Source: Calycina herbarum | Taxonomy: Eukaryota; Ascomycota; Leotiomycetes; Helotiales; Pezizellaceae | DNA length: 64,000 nucleotides | Reading direction: 5' to 3' | Assembly: GCA_001414485.1 (NCBI GenBank) | Contig: LLEY01000060.1 | Coordinates: forward strand, 186,001 to 250,000 | In this document: piece after piece, positions 11,725-23,921 of the stretch | Layout of the letters: each line of letters opens with the position of its first letter | How positions within the stretch are numbered: the first letter of the stretch is position 1 | Program-made: the position numbers and the translations under genes | Notes under the pieces: generated by a model | Seen by the model: the letters and a program-made list of their open reading frames with translations, nothing else | Told to the model about the DNA's origin: nothing | Databases searched by the model: none

Positions 11725-13218
11725 ATGAGAGTACAAAATGTGTTAACATATGGCATTGCCATGTCCTCTTCACTGAGTGGGATAACATCAGCCCTTACCT
11801 TGGATATCACATCAGACAGTGAGCAATTCTCACCCCCCATTATCACCTTGACAACTCTGACAACATCTAGCCTCAATAAAAAGCACCGCAAAGACGATAG
11901 CTTACGGAGCAATGAAATACTACACCGGAAACAACACAGGAGATAACCCAGGAAATCTTCCCGACCCCTACTACTGGTGGGAAGCCGGAGCCCTATTTGG
12001 CACGATGGTCGAATACTGGTATTACACAGGAGATACGACGTATAATGCAGTAGTAAAGCAAGCACTCATATCGCAAGTAGGCGACGACAACGACTATATG
12101 CCAACCAACCAGACCAAGACATTAGGAAACGATGATCAAGGATTTTGGGGAATGTCCGCTATGACAGCAGCAGAGATGAAATTCGAAGACCCGGATTCAA
12201 CGCAAGCAGGCTGGTTAGCTCTCGCTCAAGCAGTGTTTAATGATCTGGCTAGTAGATGGGACACGACGACTTGTGGTGGTGGGTTAAGATGGCAGATCTT
12301 TACCTTCAACACTGGATATACGTACAAGAACTCCGTTGCCAATGGATGTTTGTTTAATTTGGCTTCGAGACTAGCTGCTTACACCGGAAATTCGAGTTAT
12401 GCGGAATGGGCGGTGAAAACCTGGGATTGGATGGAGGGTTCGGGATTGATGAGCGATGCTTATGCCGTTTATGATGGATCTAGTGATTTGGATAATTGCA
12501 CGTCTATCGATCACAAGCAGTGGTCTTACAACCAGGGGATCTACTTGTTCGGAGCGGCCATGATGTACAACTATGTAAGCTCATATCTTCCCCCCTTCAA
12601 GCTCATCAAACACTGACTCAAAGCTTATAGACGAATGGCTCTTCCCTCTGGAAACCTCGAGTCACCGGTCTCCTGAATGGAACATCAATCTTTTTCAAAG
12701 ACACAATTATGTACGAATCCGCCTGCGAAGACGTTACCACCACAGCCGCTGGAGCAGCCGGAACATGCAACACCGATCAACAAACCTTCAAAGGCTTCCT
12801 CGCCCGCTGGATGGCAGCAACCTCCAAAATCGCACCCTTCACCCACTCAACCATCCAATCTTACCTCCAACCCTCCGCCAAAGCAGCGGCTCTCCAATGC
12901 AACGGTGGCACAGACGGCGTTACATGCGGAGAACATTGGACCGCAGGTGCCACTTGGGATGGGTTGTACGGACTTGGTGAACAAATGAGTGCACTGAGTG
13001 TTGTGCAGAGTATGTTGATTGATAGTGCGGCAGACCTGGTTACAAACAGCACTGGTGGTACTAGTGCAGGTAATTCGGCTGCAGGTTCGGTAACTGATAG
13101 TTCTGGGGGAACGGATCTGGTTATTACGGGGAAGGATAGAGCGGGAGCAGGAATTTTGACGGCGGTTGTTGTTTCTGGTGTTATCGCCGGCGTGGGATTT
13201 ATGGTTACTGGGTCGTGA
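11725..13218 (+). CDS. DFG5/DCW1-like: GH76 mannan endo-1,6-alpha-mannosidase, GPI-anchored
   Basis: Three exons, 11725..11818, 11871..12574 and 12631..13218, give 461 residues. The family (yeast Dfg5/Dcw1) processes the alpha-1,6-mannan of GPI glycans and crosslinks GPI proteins into the cell wall. Visible marks are an N-terminal hydrophobic secretion signal, the [13 protein letters not shown] segment, and the GH76 Asp-Asp pair in [12 protein letters not shown] near residue 118. [19 protein letters not shown] and a Ser/Gly/Thr-rich spacer follow. The C-terminal hydrophobic tail ([18 protein letters not shown]) is a GPI-attachment signal. Introns are 52 and 56 nt with canonical ends, and phases match. 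It is expected at the plasma membrane and wall. Confidence in family and structure is high; which paralogue it is remains open. Confidence 0.92.
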
Positions 13219-14140
13219 GTGTTGTGGTTTTTGCATTTCTTGAGCGAGAGTGTTTTATCCCTTCTTCTTCTTCGCCTCTTTTCTTTTGAGGATATAACAT
13301 CTAAGGAGACCTGGTCTTTGGTTCGTTTCTTGCATATTGCATTTTTAGGGGCATGAGGATACCATATCATAGCGTACGGTGTTTGGCGTTTTCTTATGAA
13401 CTTCTTTTGTATATATATTTACAACTTATACGTACTATACTATCCATGTAGATTTTTTCAAAAAAATGTATCAACTTATAAGTCGACCCCTTCTGAATAA
13501 CAAGTCTCCGGTTCCTGACTCCTGGAGCCCTCCAATCTTGGCTGCCGGCGAGCGCTATGTGGCGTACGCGTATGATAGAGGGGCAAACATGATTTTCAAT
13601 TTATGATAAGGCTGATCTTGTCTTACAACAATACAACGCCAGATTTCTCACAGAACTCTTTCCAGATTTTTCGACTTCCACACAGGTCGGGCATTGAGAT
13701 CCTTCTCGTCGCTTTCTCATCAGTCTATCTCTCGAATGGAACTTTACGCATGGAAAATCACAAATTCTCATCCTATTTCCAAAACGAGTTCTCCCGCAAT
13801 CCCGCAATCCCGCGAGAGTCTTCATAGTCTAAGGTAAGCAATGCTAAATGTTTATCCAAGAAACTATTTTGCTGATTTGTATGAGTTTTTTTTAGATGGC
13901 CTTTGCAAAGAAGCACTCTCTGGGAAATTGAAAAATAGAAGTCAAGTTCCAGGCAGTTTGGACTTCCACGCGTGTAAATTCTCTAAAATCTATTGGCAGA
14001 ATAGTTATTTTCAAACCTTGATTGAATTGTGTGAATGTATCCCGTTGGATGAGTGGATAACTCTGGCGATCGAAATTTTATTTCTCGGTTAGCACATATT
14101 GCCTTGGCCTGCCTCGCTAAACCAATCACTCCTTTACTTT
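13219..14140. other. Intergenic; weak open frames only
   Basis: Contains a 74-codon frame (13603-13827) and an 83-codon frame (13841-14092), separated by a GTAAGC...TTTTTTTTAG pair that looks like an intron. Neither translation resembles a known family, so no gene is called. Confidence 0.3.
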
Positions 14141-14149
14141 AACAAAATT

Positions 14150-14310
14150 CCTAAGATTCTCAAAAGTATCTAAAGCACTACCACTTAATACAAGTATTCT
14201 AGACCGCCTAGAATAAGTAAAACCTAATAATATATTGATCTATAAAAATTATTCGAAAAGTTTAGAATGATTTAAATAAACATACTATAAGTAAGCCTAA
14301 GCTTTTACCT
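14150..14310 (+). repeat. Degenerate copy of AT-rich family R2
   Basis: TTAATACAAGTATTCTAGAC and the following bases match the internal part of the copies at 34843 and 38632 (TTTAATAATAAATATCCTAGACAGTTTAGAA type). The match is divergent and found by eye. Confidence 0.35.
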
Positions 14311-14360
14311 CTCTCTATATATATGACCTCTTTTTAGCTTCTAACCTAGAATCTGCGACT

Positions 14361-14670
14361 AGCTTACTATTAGCTTACTTATAACTTCTTTTTCAGCTCT
14401 TAAATATAAATAAACAAGTTACTTAATAATTAACAGCTTACTCGTAAATTTGTTTTAGCCTCTAAACTTACTCCTAGCTTACTCAACAAAACCTCCAGCT
14501 TACCCGCTATTCTTTTCGCCCTAAACTTTACCAGCTTACCTAATAGTTAGCAGCTTACTCACTATATTCACCTTACCCGCCCCACCTTTTCAGCCTCTAA
14601 ATATGATCCATATTTGAATTCCTCACGTGCTTCTATTCTAGCCCCTAAACGTGCCCAGTACCAGCTTACC
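14361..14670 (+). repeat. Irregularly spaced AGCTTAC heptamers
   Basis: The heptamer AGCTTAC recurs about eight times in roughly 310 bases, at 14361, 14372 and then at irregular spacing to about 14662. It is often preceded by T or C and followed by T or C. The intervening sequence is AT-rich and non-coding. It looks like a decayed minisatellite. Confidence 0.45.
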
Positions 14671-14720
14671 CATAGCTCACTCCGAACTCGAGTTACACAA
14701 ACCTCGGAGCAATCGGAGGC

Positions 14721-14905
14721 TCGCGATGGATATGAAATACTTCAACTTCGTACCTACCTATCTAGTTCGTTGTTCCACCCTAGGATAATTCAAGATAATT
14801 GACCTAATTAACCTAATTCCTTGGGTGAGTTTAGACGACTCAATTACTTTAGGAAAGGTAGGACAAAGAGAGCCAGGGAGGTGGGTAGTTAATTGTCCAT
14901 CGCGA
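14721..14905 (+). mobile_element. Short inverted-repeat element (MITE-like), complete copy
   Basis: 185 bp bounded by perfect 10-bp inverted ends, TCGCGATGGA at 14721 and TCCATCGCGA ending at 14905. The interior shares TTCGTACCTACCTA-CTAG and GGATAATTCAAG-TAATT segments with the copy at 63633-63841. It has no coding capacity. No clear target-site duplication was seen. Confidence 0.65.
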
Positions 14906-15466
14906 GGGGCCTTCTTCCTCTCAAATCCAACGAGTATAACAGAGGCTTATCACAATTACCCAAGTCCAAGGGAAGGAGGCAAAAAATAATTTGTATGATG
15001 TAAGAAAGCAATGTTAATATCGAAAACGGACAGGACGATGGTAAGTAGCAAGTAATAAATTTCGGTCTTTCTACCCACTTCAGCAGATTCAACGAACCCC
15101 TGCTATGAACTTCTCATGTCCCTCCCCTTCACATCGAGAATAAAAGGAAAGGAAAAAGTCCCCTTAACTTCGTCGTCTCGTCCCGTCCCGTCCCGTCTTG
15201 CCATCCTCTCCTTTGGAATAGGAGATTGTAGCATCGCTTTTAACTCTAAACATGCCCATTCTTACCAGGTAAACCCTAACCCCCAGAAGACAAAAATAGA
15301 TATCTCTCCCCCAATAATGAGTTCACTCACTCACGGTTCACGAAACCCCCCGGAAAGCCTTCCATAACGCCTATTCAAATATCTCCATAAGCAACCGATC
15401 CTGCCTACCAAAAAACGCCCACGCCAGTATGCTCGCAAAAACTCTCAAACCATATCCGCAATTCAT
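14906..15466. other. Intergenic between element copy and SDS23 3' end
   Basis: Includes a TCCCGTCCCGTCCCGTC tandem near 15178-15196. Nothing else recognised. Confidence 0.35.
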
Positions 15467-17064
15467 TCACCTTCGTAAATCGATGCTGGAATTGCGGCCT
15501 GAGTCAATACTAGGTCTCATTGAGGAACTCGAGCTTCTCCGTCGTCGTTCGCGTTGCTCATTTGGATTCGACGGATGGAGACCCGCTGTGCGTGCAAACA
15601 AATTGAGGACATCAGTTAGAGAGATGACGCCTGTCAAACGACCGGAGATTCGAGCTCCAGGAAGAGAGGCTGCTGATACTGCGGGAAACGTTCCCGAGAG
15701 AGAAGGAGAAGCTGGATTTGAAGATATTGGGGAGGCGAGGACTGCGTGGCTGATGGAGGGCGTAGAAAGGGGAGTGGCTGGGTTGGATGGGGAGGGCGAG
15801 GAAGACTCCACGATCCACATGCGGTGGGATCTTGTCGCTACTAGTTTTGCAACTGTATGTGCTAATGTGGAATAAGGACTGACATGGAAAACTAGGCTCT
15901 ATTAGTTATACTGCATTTTGATTGAAATACAGTGCTTACCTGGAAACGAATCTTTTCCATCACCAATTCCACGTTCCGAGAGGATTACTGAAACGAAATG
16001 AATGCAGGTTGAGTCCAATAGTGGAAGACTAGCGGAGCTAGTAAGGAGTTTGACATCTGCTGTCGAGATGTTTCCAACCACATTCATCGCATTATCGACA
16101 ACCGGGACGCTGGTAAGCCCTTCGTTTGACATGAGCTGGAGAGCCTCGGTCAATGGTTTGTCGCCACTATAATCAAATCAGTGCCGCACGCCCAGTTCTT
16201 TTCTAAAATGCTTACTTTATGGCAACAGCAGAAGGTACCCCAACTTGTAAGTCCTTCAACACGAGTGGATATAACTGGTCGATACTTGGGAAACTGGCAC
16301 CGTTATCCCATAGAAATTTGACCAGCTTCAGTTGGCTGAGAATGCCAACAACTTCTGTAGAGCCATCCTTGAAAACGAGTATTCGATGTATTCCACTTCC
16401 AAAATGTTCCATTGCTTTGGAAAGATCATCCGATTCAAATAATTCAATTAGGGGTTCCTTCTTCCCAAGTTTCTCAATATCTCGGAGTGGTATTTTGGTG
16501 TTTTCTTTTGCTCGTTTGACGATGAAATCGAAATCTTGTCGTTGTCCCTGATCTGGGTGGGCAAGTCCGACAACGACGAGGAGGTAGGCATTGAGGTCAT
16601 TATAATCGAAAGTTCCGCACACCGTGCTATCGTTCGGATTCTCGCGTAGAAGAATGACATTGGGAGGTCCGGCTTCGATCAATGCCTGTGCAACGTTAGT
16701 GATTGGGACTTTGGTTGTTGAGATATTCTTTAGAAGGGGCATTACATACAATGGTAGCGGACTGGACATCGGTATCCAGTTCTGCCCATCGTACTTCGTC
16801 CTTCGAAACAAGTTCACCAACGTGTATACTTTTCCAATCTCTACCAAGAAATCTCGGATCGCCGGTCCGTGAAGTAGCAGGTGGATGGTTGAGCAGCTCT
16901 TGAACAGCGGATTGAGTAAATGATGGATGTCGCTGGGAGCGTGGAGAATGCCTCAAGTTTTCCGCAAAGCTAGAGCGGTGGCTAATGACTCCGTTCTTAG
17001 GGCTGGCGGTGCCATTTCGAGTTGGCGTATCGGTCGGTGCCAGTGGAGGTGTTGGATCCGCCAT
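15467..17064 (-). CDS. SDS23: SDS23/Moc1-family CBS-domain protein
   Basis: Four exons, 17064..16750, 16685..16216, 16166..15940 and 15891..15467, give 478 residues; all phases close. Sds23 proteins carry CBS domains and inhibit PP2A/PP6-type phosphatases, linking glucose and stress signals to mitosis. Visible are a Ser/Pro-rich N-terminus, CBS-like repeats ([38 protein letters not shown]), then SRL-type sequence ending [18 protein letters not shown] basic, Ser-rich tail ([15 protein letters not shown]) follows. The third intron is 48 nt (GTAAGC...GCCTAG) and carries an ACTAAT branch-like site; its acceptor was chosen because it restores [17 protein letters not shown]. The gene runs divergently from the importin gene. 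Confidence is high. Confidence 0.93.
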
Positions 17065-18362
17065 GTTACGGTAGCTTCCCCGCTGGTAGCGTGGTAGTGG
17101 TAGTGGTGGAGGTGGAGGTGGAGGTGGAGGATTGATGGATGCTTAGTATTGTGTTTGTTGGTGGGTAGTAGTAACAAATGGTGGTTGAGGCTCGAAGATG
17201 TAGTGTAGAGGTGTGATGTGAGTCTGTTGAAGGTGAAGATATTCATCCCACCAGGTCTCCTATCAGATGCTATACGAGGATTGCTTGTCCCCTGCAAGCG
17301 CATTTATTTCCCCGCGTCTTGTTCACGTGATGGAATCTTCATTCTTCATGTGGACCTCCTCTTTCCGTATTTTATTAATTAGCTCAAAAACGTGGAAGAA
17401 TTTCGTGTATTAACCTAAGCGTTTTGGAATAATCAATTTCAATTGTTCTAACTATCTAGGTTAACACCTTTGATTGTGAAAATGTATTTACTGCCGCTTT
17501 TATCGAGCCTAGACCAACGCCCATCTCGAGATTGGTAGTCAATAGTAGAGGAGCAAGAATAGTGAATAGGATCTGCTTTTTATCAAGTGTTAGGTGCATA
17601 GGAACTACTCCTAGGCAGGTTCTCGAATTCTTGTTATCAAAGAAGTGTTGCCCTATACCAAGTTGTTGATCAATCTTGGAGAGGGCAGAGAAAGAGCTCG
17701 AGTGGCTGCCGACTAAAAATGAGGCTCTTATCCAGAGATTGCCAACATCCAACGAGTGTAGTTAATCACAAGACTGTTCATTTTTCGCTGAAGCAGTTCG
17801 TATCAATTATCCTCCTTGGCATCTCTCCTGATGAAGATTATTCCCCTGGTACTATACCCATACTTGTACCCTGAGAAAATCCGAAATCCATGACGCTGGT
17901 CATCGGCATTTAAATTTCAAAAAGAGTCCAAACGCTAAGTAGAGTACCCCTCGATTCCGGGTGCCCTGTCAGTCAGTGTCTTTGTCCTTCACAGCCCATC
18001 CGCCCGCCAATAAAAATTTGGCTGCTTCCCCCACCAAAACACGCCGACAACACACATTTTCAAACCAAACACCACCAACGAACACAAAACACCACCAACC
18101 GCCCAACGCTGCGCACTCTGCCCCTCGGCCTTGTCTCTCTGTCTCTGATCCACCCCTCTCCCTCTCCCTCTCCGCCATTCCTTCGAACCCTGGACGGCGC
18201 CTGCCTGCATTGTCACCGAAACGCGTTCACTCCTCTGCCAGGCCAGGGCGCTCTGCGAGTCCGCTCCGCGCATGATCGCCTGCCTCCCACACCACCGAGG
18301 CAAGTGAACAGAAACTCGTCCCTTTTTCTTTCGCAAATCCAAAACTTTCCGTTTTCTTCACC
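17065..18362. promoter_or_regulatory. Shared intergenic region SDS23 / KAP121
   Basis: 1.3 kb between divergent starts. It contains a GGTGGA-type simple repeat at about 17096-17132 in the SDS23 leader, a repeat-element fragment at 17400-17500, and a long pyrimidine-rich leader before the importin start (about 17990-18360). No gene supported. Confidence 0.4.
17400..17500 (+). repeat. Partial copy of the TCGCGATGGA element
   Basis: CCTAAGCGTTTTGGAATAA, CTAACTATCTAGGTTAA and the ending TTTACTGCCGCTTTTA match the fragment at 10555-10695 and the right half of the element at 63633-63841. Confidence 0.45.
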
Positions 18363-21300
18363 ATGTCGGTTCTGCCAGCCGATGTGCACGCCGAGCTGGC
18401 CCAGCTGCTCGATGCGCTGCAGTCCTCCGACAACAGTGTTCGAGCCCAGGCCGAGGAGCACCTTGCGAACAACTGGACCGCAACCAAGCCAGAAATGCTG
18501 TTGATGGGCCTCGTCGAGCAGATCCAAGGTTCAAATGACCCAACCGTATGTCAACACCCCCTCCTCATAGTGCAAGTACGCGAGTCTAATCCTTATCCTA
18601 CCCGCAGACTCGCTCTTTCGCTGCCGTCATCTTTCGTCGTATAGCCTCCAAGTCTCGCAAGCTCCCCAACGGCGACACAATCGAACTTTTCTTATCTTTG
18701 CAACAAGATCAGGCTCATGCCATTCGAGCAAAGCTCATCGAGGCGCTTGGTAACGAGGTTACCAACTCTGTGAGAAATAAGATTGGAGATGCGGTAGCAG
18801 AGATTGCTAGAGAGTACTCTGACGGAAGTTTGTCCTCCTTTTTCAATTTCAGACTACCCATCAAGAAATACCCTCTACCACTCCCCAATACTGATAAAAA
18901 TATAGAGGAGCAATGGCCTGAGATTTTGGGAGTTCTCTCAGCTCTCAGCACATCAAAGGAAGTTGGACAACGTGAGATTGCCTACCGCATATTTTCAACC
19001 ACTCCTGGTATTATTGAAAAACAACACGAGGATACAGTGCTCTCGGCATTTACCAGAGGATTCAAAGATGATGATGTTTCTGTAAGTTCTTCCCTTCCAG
19101 TGACTCTTCCGAAAAGCATTGCTGATTTCGCCAACAGGTTCGTTTAGCAGCAATGGAAGCCTTCGCTTCTTTCTTCCGGAGCATTCCAAAAAAAGCACAA
19201 ACAAAATATTATGCCCTCATACCCGAGGTTTTGAATATCTTACCCCCAATAAAGGAAAGCCAGGAATCGGAAGAATTATCCCGTGCTCTCATTTCGCTCA
19301 TTGAGTTGGCTGAAGTCGCACCCAAAATGTTTAAGCCATTATTTCACAACTTGGTGGCATTTAGCATATCAGTAATCCAGGACAAAGAGCTTGATAGCCA
19401 AGCACGACAAAACGCCCTTGAGCTTATGGCAACATTTTCAGACTATGCACCGGGCATGTGTAAAAAAGACGAAACTTACACCACCGACATGATTACTCAA
19501 TGTTTAAGTTTAATGACCGATATTGGGATTGACGATGATGATGCCGCAGAATGGAATGCCTCTGAAGACGTAAGATCGAGTCCACACATTATTTTACTCA
19601 CTGGCTAACCAATAATATTAAGATGGACCCTGATGAGACAGATATGAACCATGTCGCAGGAGAACAATGTATGGACAGACTGGCAAACAAGCTTGGAGGA
19701 TCCACCATTTTAGCACCAACCTTCAGCTGGCTGCCAAGAATGATGAACTCTGATGCTTGGAGAGACAGACATGCAGCTTTGATGGCCATCTCGGCCATCT
19801 CGGAGGGATGTAGAGATCTCATGGAGGGTGAGCTCACTCAGGTTTTGGAACTTGTTTGTCCAGCACTCCGAGACCCACATCCTCGAGTCCGTTGGGCCGG
19901 GTGTAATGCACTTGGTCAAATGAGCACCGATTTTGCTGGTACCATGCAATCCAAGTACCACTCCATTGTCGTCCCCGCCATAATTCCTGTCCTTGACTCA
20001 CCGGAGCCAAGAGTCCAGGCTCATGCCGCCGCCGCTCTCGTCAACTTCTGCGAGGAGGCAGAAAAGGAAATTCTGGAGCCATACCTCGACGACCTCCTAA
20101 CACATCTCTTCCAATTACTCCAGAGCGAGAAGAGGTATGTCCAAGAGCAGGCATTGTCCACCATTGCCACCATCGCCGACTCTGCCGAGGCGGCTTTCTC
20201 AAAATACTACGACACCTTGATGCCTCTGCTCTTTTCAGTTTTACAACAGGAGAACACCAAGGAGCTTCGATTACTGAGAGCCAAAGCCATGGAGTGCGCC
20301 ACACTTATCGCTCTTGCAGTTGGCAAACCAAGACTTGGTAACGATGCTATGACCTTGGTTCAACTTTTGGCGTCCATTCAGCAAAGTATTACGGATGCCG
20401 ATGACCCGCAAGCACAATATCTCATGCATTGTTGGGGTCGTATGTGTAGAGTTCTAGGGCTTGACTTCCTGCCGTTCCTTCCAAGCGTCATGCCTCCATT
20501 GATGGAGCTTGCTAGCGCCAAGGCTGATATTCAACTCCTGGAAGATGAAGATCAAGTTGACCAAATCAACTCAGAGGAAGGCTGGGAACTTGTACCCCTC
20601 AAAGGCAAGGTCATTGGTATCAAAACCAGCACACTCGATGATAAGCACATGGCAATTGAGCTCCTGGTTGTTTATGCCCAGGTATTGGAGGGTGCATTCG
20701 CGCCTTACGTGGCTGAAGTTATGGAAAAGATTGCACTTCCTGGCCTTGCATTCTTCTTTCACGACCCTGTCCGTGTTGTTTCTGCAAAGTGTGTTCCACA
20801 ACTTTTGAATTCATACAAGAAGCAATTTGGAAGCCCTTCGAATGAGCTACTTGCATTGTGGAACGCCACCATCGAAAAGCTGCTCGAGGTTCTGAGTGCA
20901 GAGCCTGCCGTCGACACCCTCGCGGAAATGTACCAATGCTTCTACGAATCTGTTGAGGTAATGGGCAAGGGCTGCCTTACACCTGCTCATATGGAAACCT
21001 TCATTGATTCCGCACACTCCGCGTTAGAAGACTACAAGGACCGAGTCGCCGCTCGGGCAGAGGAACGAGAGGAAGTGAACAAGGAGGAAGGCGAGGAAGA
21101 GTCAGAGGACACCCTCTTTGCCATCGAAGACGACCAGACCCTTCTTTCGGACATGAACAAGGCTTACCACTGCATCTTTAAGAACCACGGTGTTACTTTC
21201 CTTCTTGCGTGGGAACGACTACATGCAACCTATGAGGCTTTCCTCAAGAGTTCTGATCCTACTCAGCGCCAATGGGGTCTGTGTATTATGGATGATGTCC

Positions 21301-21955
21301 TGGAGTTTTGTGGCGAGCAAAGTTGGAAATACCAAGAGGCTATCATTGAACCACTTGTAGCCGGATGCCGAGATCCAGCACCTGCTAATCGACAGGCTGC
21401 TGCATATGGTATTGGTGTTGCGGCTCACAAGGGTGGCCCACAATGGTCACAGTTCTTTGCACCCGCTATGGAGTTGCTCTTCCAGGTCACCGCTATTCCT
21501 AATTCTCGAGGCGACGACGATGTGTATGCAACAGAAAATGCATGTGCAGCCATCGCTAAAATTCTCCACTACAACGCCTCAGCTATCCCCAACGCCCAAC
21601 AAGTTACTGTCCAATGGATTGACACTTTACCAGTTGTCAATGATGAAGAGGCAGCACCATATGCGTACGGCTTTCTCGCTCAACTGATTGACCAGTAAGT
21701 ACCGCCGACGTTTGATTATTTATTGCTTCTACTAACACCTTATGCAGGCAAAACCCAGCAGTCATGTCACAGGCCCCCAAAATTTTCTTATTCATTGCTC
21801 AGGCGTTGGAGGCTGAGACCCTGCAGGGGCAAACTGCTTCGCGTCTGGTGGCGGCGGCAAAGATGCTTCTCGGAAACGCAGGATTGGACCCTGCGGTTGT
21901 TCTGCAACAATTGCCACCTGAGACACAACAGACGGTGCGAGCATATTTTGGTTGA
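18363..21955 (+). CDS. PSE1/KAP121: Importin beta-3 / karyopherin Kap121 (Pse1, IPO5)
   Basis: Six exons, 18363..18545, 18608..18827, 18906..19081, 19138..19569, 19623..21694 and 21748..21955, give 1096 residues, close to yeast Kap121. The protein is a HEAT-repeat importin that carries cargo such as ribosomal proteins and transcription factors through nuclear pores. Marks are the N-terminal LLDALQSSDNSVRAQAEEHL helix pair, FAAVIFRRIASKSRKL, LRDPHPRVRWAGCNALGQMS and VQEQALSTIATIADSAEA. An acidic loop (EEREEVNKEEGEEESEDT) precedes the C-terminal HEAT repeats. The second intron (78 nt) is a multiple of three with no stop, so retention would add 26 residues; I splice it because related proteins go directly from EYSD to EQWPE. 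The 5' leader is pyrimidine-rich, as in highly expressed fungal genes. Confidence 0.94.
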
Positions 21956-23921
21956 AGGTAATGTAGGGCTTCGTATCTCACGATTATGAAGGGACAGTTT
22001 ATCAGGATTTCATGGGAAAATATGGGAGGGAGGGATTGGGATGAGGATGATGAGAGAATGATTTGATACCACATGCGCACACGGTCTTATATGTTTGGCG
22101 GGGGAGGCCCGGTGTCGTGATTTAGCATAGCGAGAGGCTGGCACAGGGAGAATGGAAGCAGAAAAGGAGAGGGTGGTGAGGTGTGTTGATGTGGCGAGCT
22201 TTTTGTCACACGGACGATCTGTGGCCTCTACTCTCTATAGACTTATTTAATTGGCCTTTTTCCATACCCGGCCAATAATGATTGTGGATGGTTACCCACA
22301 ATTGAGGCATTAGTCGCATGAAAAGTATATATGTTATAAAGCTTGGGATGAAGATGGATTTGTCTACCGGTTGTAGTGCAGGTCTAGTTGACCAGCCCTG
22401 AGCTGGGAGACTAACACATCCACACATATTTATTTCCTCACAAGTGGTTTTCTTCTTTTCTGGATTTGTTAGAAGGCCTGACCAGTTATCCCAAACATTT
22501 GAATATATATCTGGAACCAGGACAAGTGTTGACTCTAGCTTCTCTTGCCTAGCGCACGTATTCCTGAGTAGGTTTTCTCCGGGAAATAGCAATAGCTCTT
22601 CAGCTGAGCAAAAGGTCCGGAGCTACACCTACAAGCCAAGGTTGACGTTCGGGTGTTTGAGCCCCCACCAAGGTGGAAGGCGATTCTGATGGGATTCTGT
22701 GAATGCGATGCAAGTTGGATGCAAAGCTCTTGGTTAGCGAGTGCTTCTGACCGCCACCCCATTTTTAAGGTTGTTGTGGAAGCAAGGATTTAGCCTTACC
22801 CTTACTACCTAGTCGCTGATGTACTAGGGTGAGGCTATTCGACTATTCCTACTCGTTAACTGCCGAACAATGCTTGGAGGGAGCACAAGGAGTATACTGC
22901 GCTGTCGACGTGAACACTTATTCAACGCCACAACACCAGTGCGAGTATCTCTCGAGTACCTCTCGAGTCCAGTACCGTCAGTATCGCCAGTCCACGTCGA
23001 GTACCTCGCAGGTCCTTTGAGAATGTAGCTGTAGCCTGCGCCAATTAGGTACACGTATTGGTACTGCTCCAGCTCTCGTCCACCGCCACTCGTCCCGAGC
23101 CCTTTTGTACCACCAAAAGCTCCCCCCTTCCCCCCCTCGCCCACACACTTCCACATTTCCACACTTCCGCGCTGCACGTCACTCCAATCCGCATCCAAAG
23201 AAGGGTCTCACCGCATTGCATGCATCGCGGGGCGGCCTTACATCCTATCAACGACCTCATACCCCAGAACCTCCCAAGCCATTCACACTGAATCAAACCC
23301 ACACTGAGAAAGCAGCCAGCCGCCCCTCGGAATCACATCTGCCCACCCGGTCAAGCACCGGCAGCCCAGAGCAGAGCTTCGAGCCGGAATATATGGAATA
23401 TATTCATACGACCACTTCGCCTCCGGACTCCCTAACCCCCACTACCCAAACCGCCGTCAAGAATCGCGCTCTTTTAGGAGCTTGCGTCTGGCGACGGGCA
23501 GAGTCTAGAGCCATCAAATTATATCAGCTCCCGTCAACGGTCATCATCCACCTACAACAGCTTGACAACCGATAGCTTCCTTCTTGACAAACAGCTTCCC
23601 CCATCAACAGCTTGTTAGAACCTCTGCCTCGAGGCGCAACCGTGGCGAAAACCAGCAGACATCCATTGGGCGCAGTCCTTCGTGCAGCCCTCATAGAACC
23701 AAAGCGTACCAGACCACGTTACGCAAGATTCGTATCATACTACGGTGAACTCGTCGACCCTTCCGGCCCGCAGACATCCAAAGCCGAATTCGCAATCCAT
23801 TTGATATCAGTTGATCTGATACTCACCCATCCGCCGACCCAAGCCATCCGCTCATGACATTACAACCCGCCATCCTAATACACATATATCGCAGGGGTGG
23901 GATCGGGCTCATGTTGAGATC
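21956..23921. promoter_or_regulatory. Long upstream region of wc-1
   Basis: About 2 kb separates the importin stop from the wc-1 start. It has no supported gene. Open frames at 23105-23575 and 23612-23857 seem to begin with TTG rather than ATG, so they are not convincing upstream ORFs. Around 22945-23015 a GAGTACCTC/TCTCGAG motif recurs. A long regulated leader is likely, since wc-1 promoters in other ascomycetes are long; this is inference. Confidence 0.4.

Noticed and set aside
15429..15875. 148-codon plus-strand frame
   Set aside because: Lies antisense to the last SDS23 exon, which has clear family homology.
23105..23857. Open frames upstream of wc-1 as upstream ORFs
   Set aside because: They appear to start with TTG rather than ATG and have skewed Pro/Ser/His composition from C-rich DNA.
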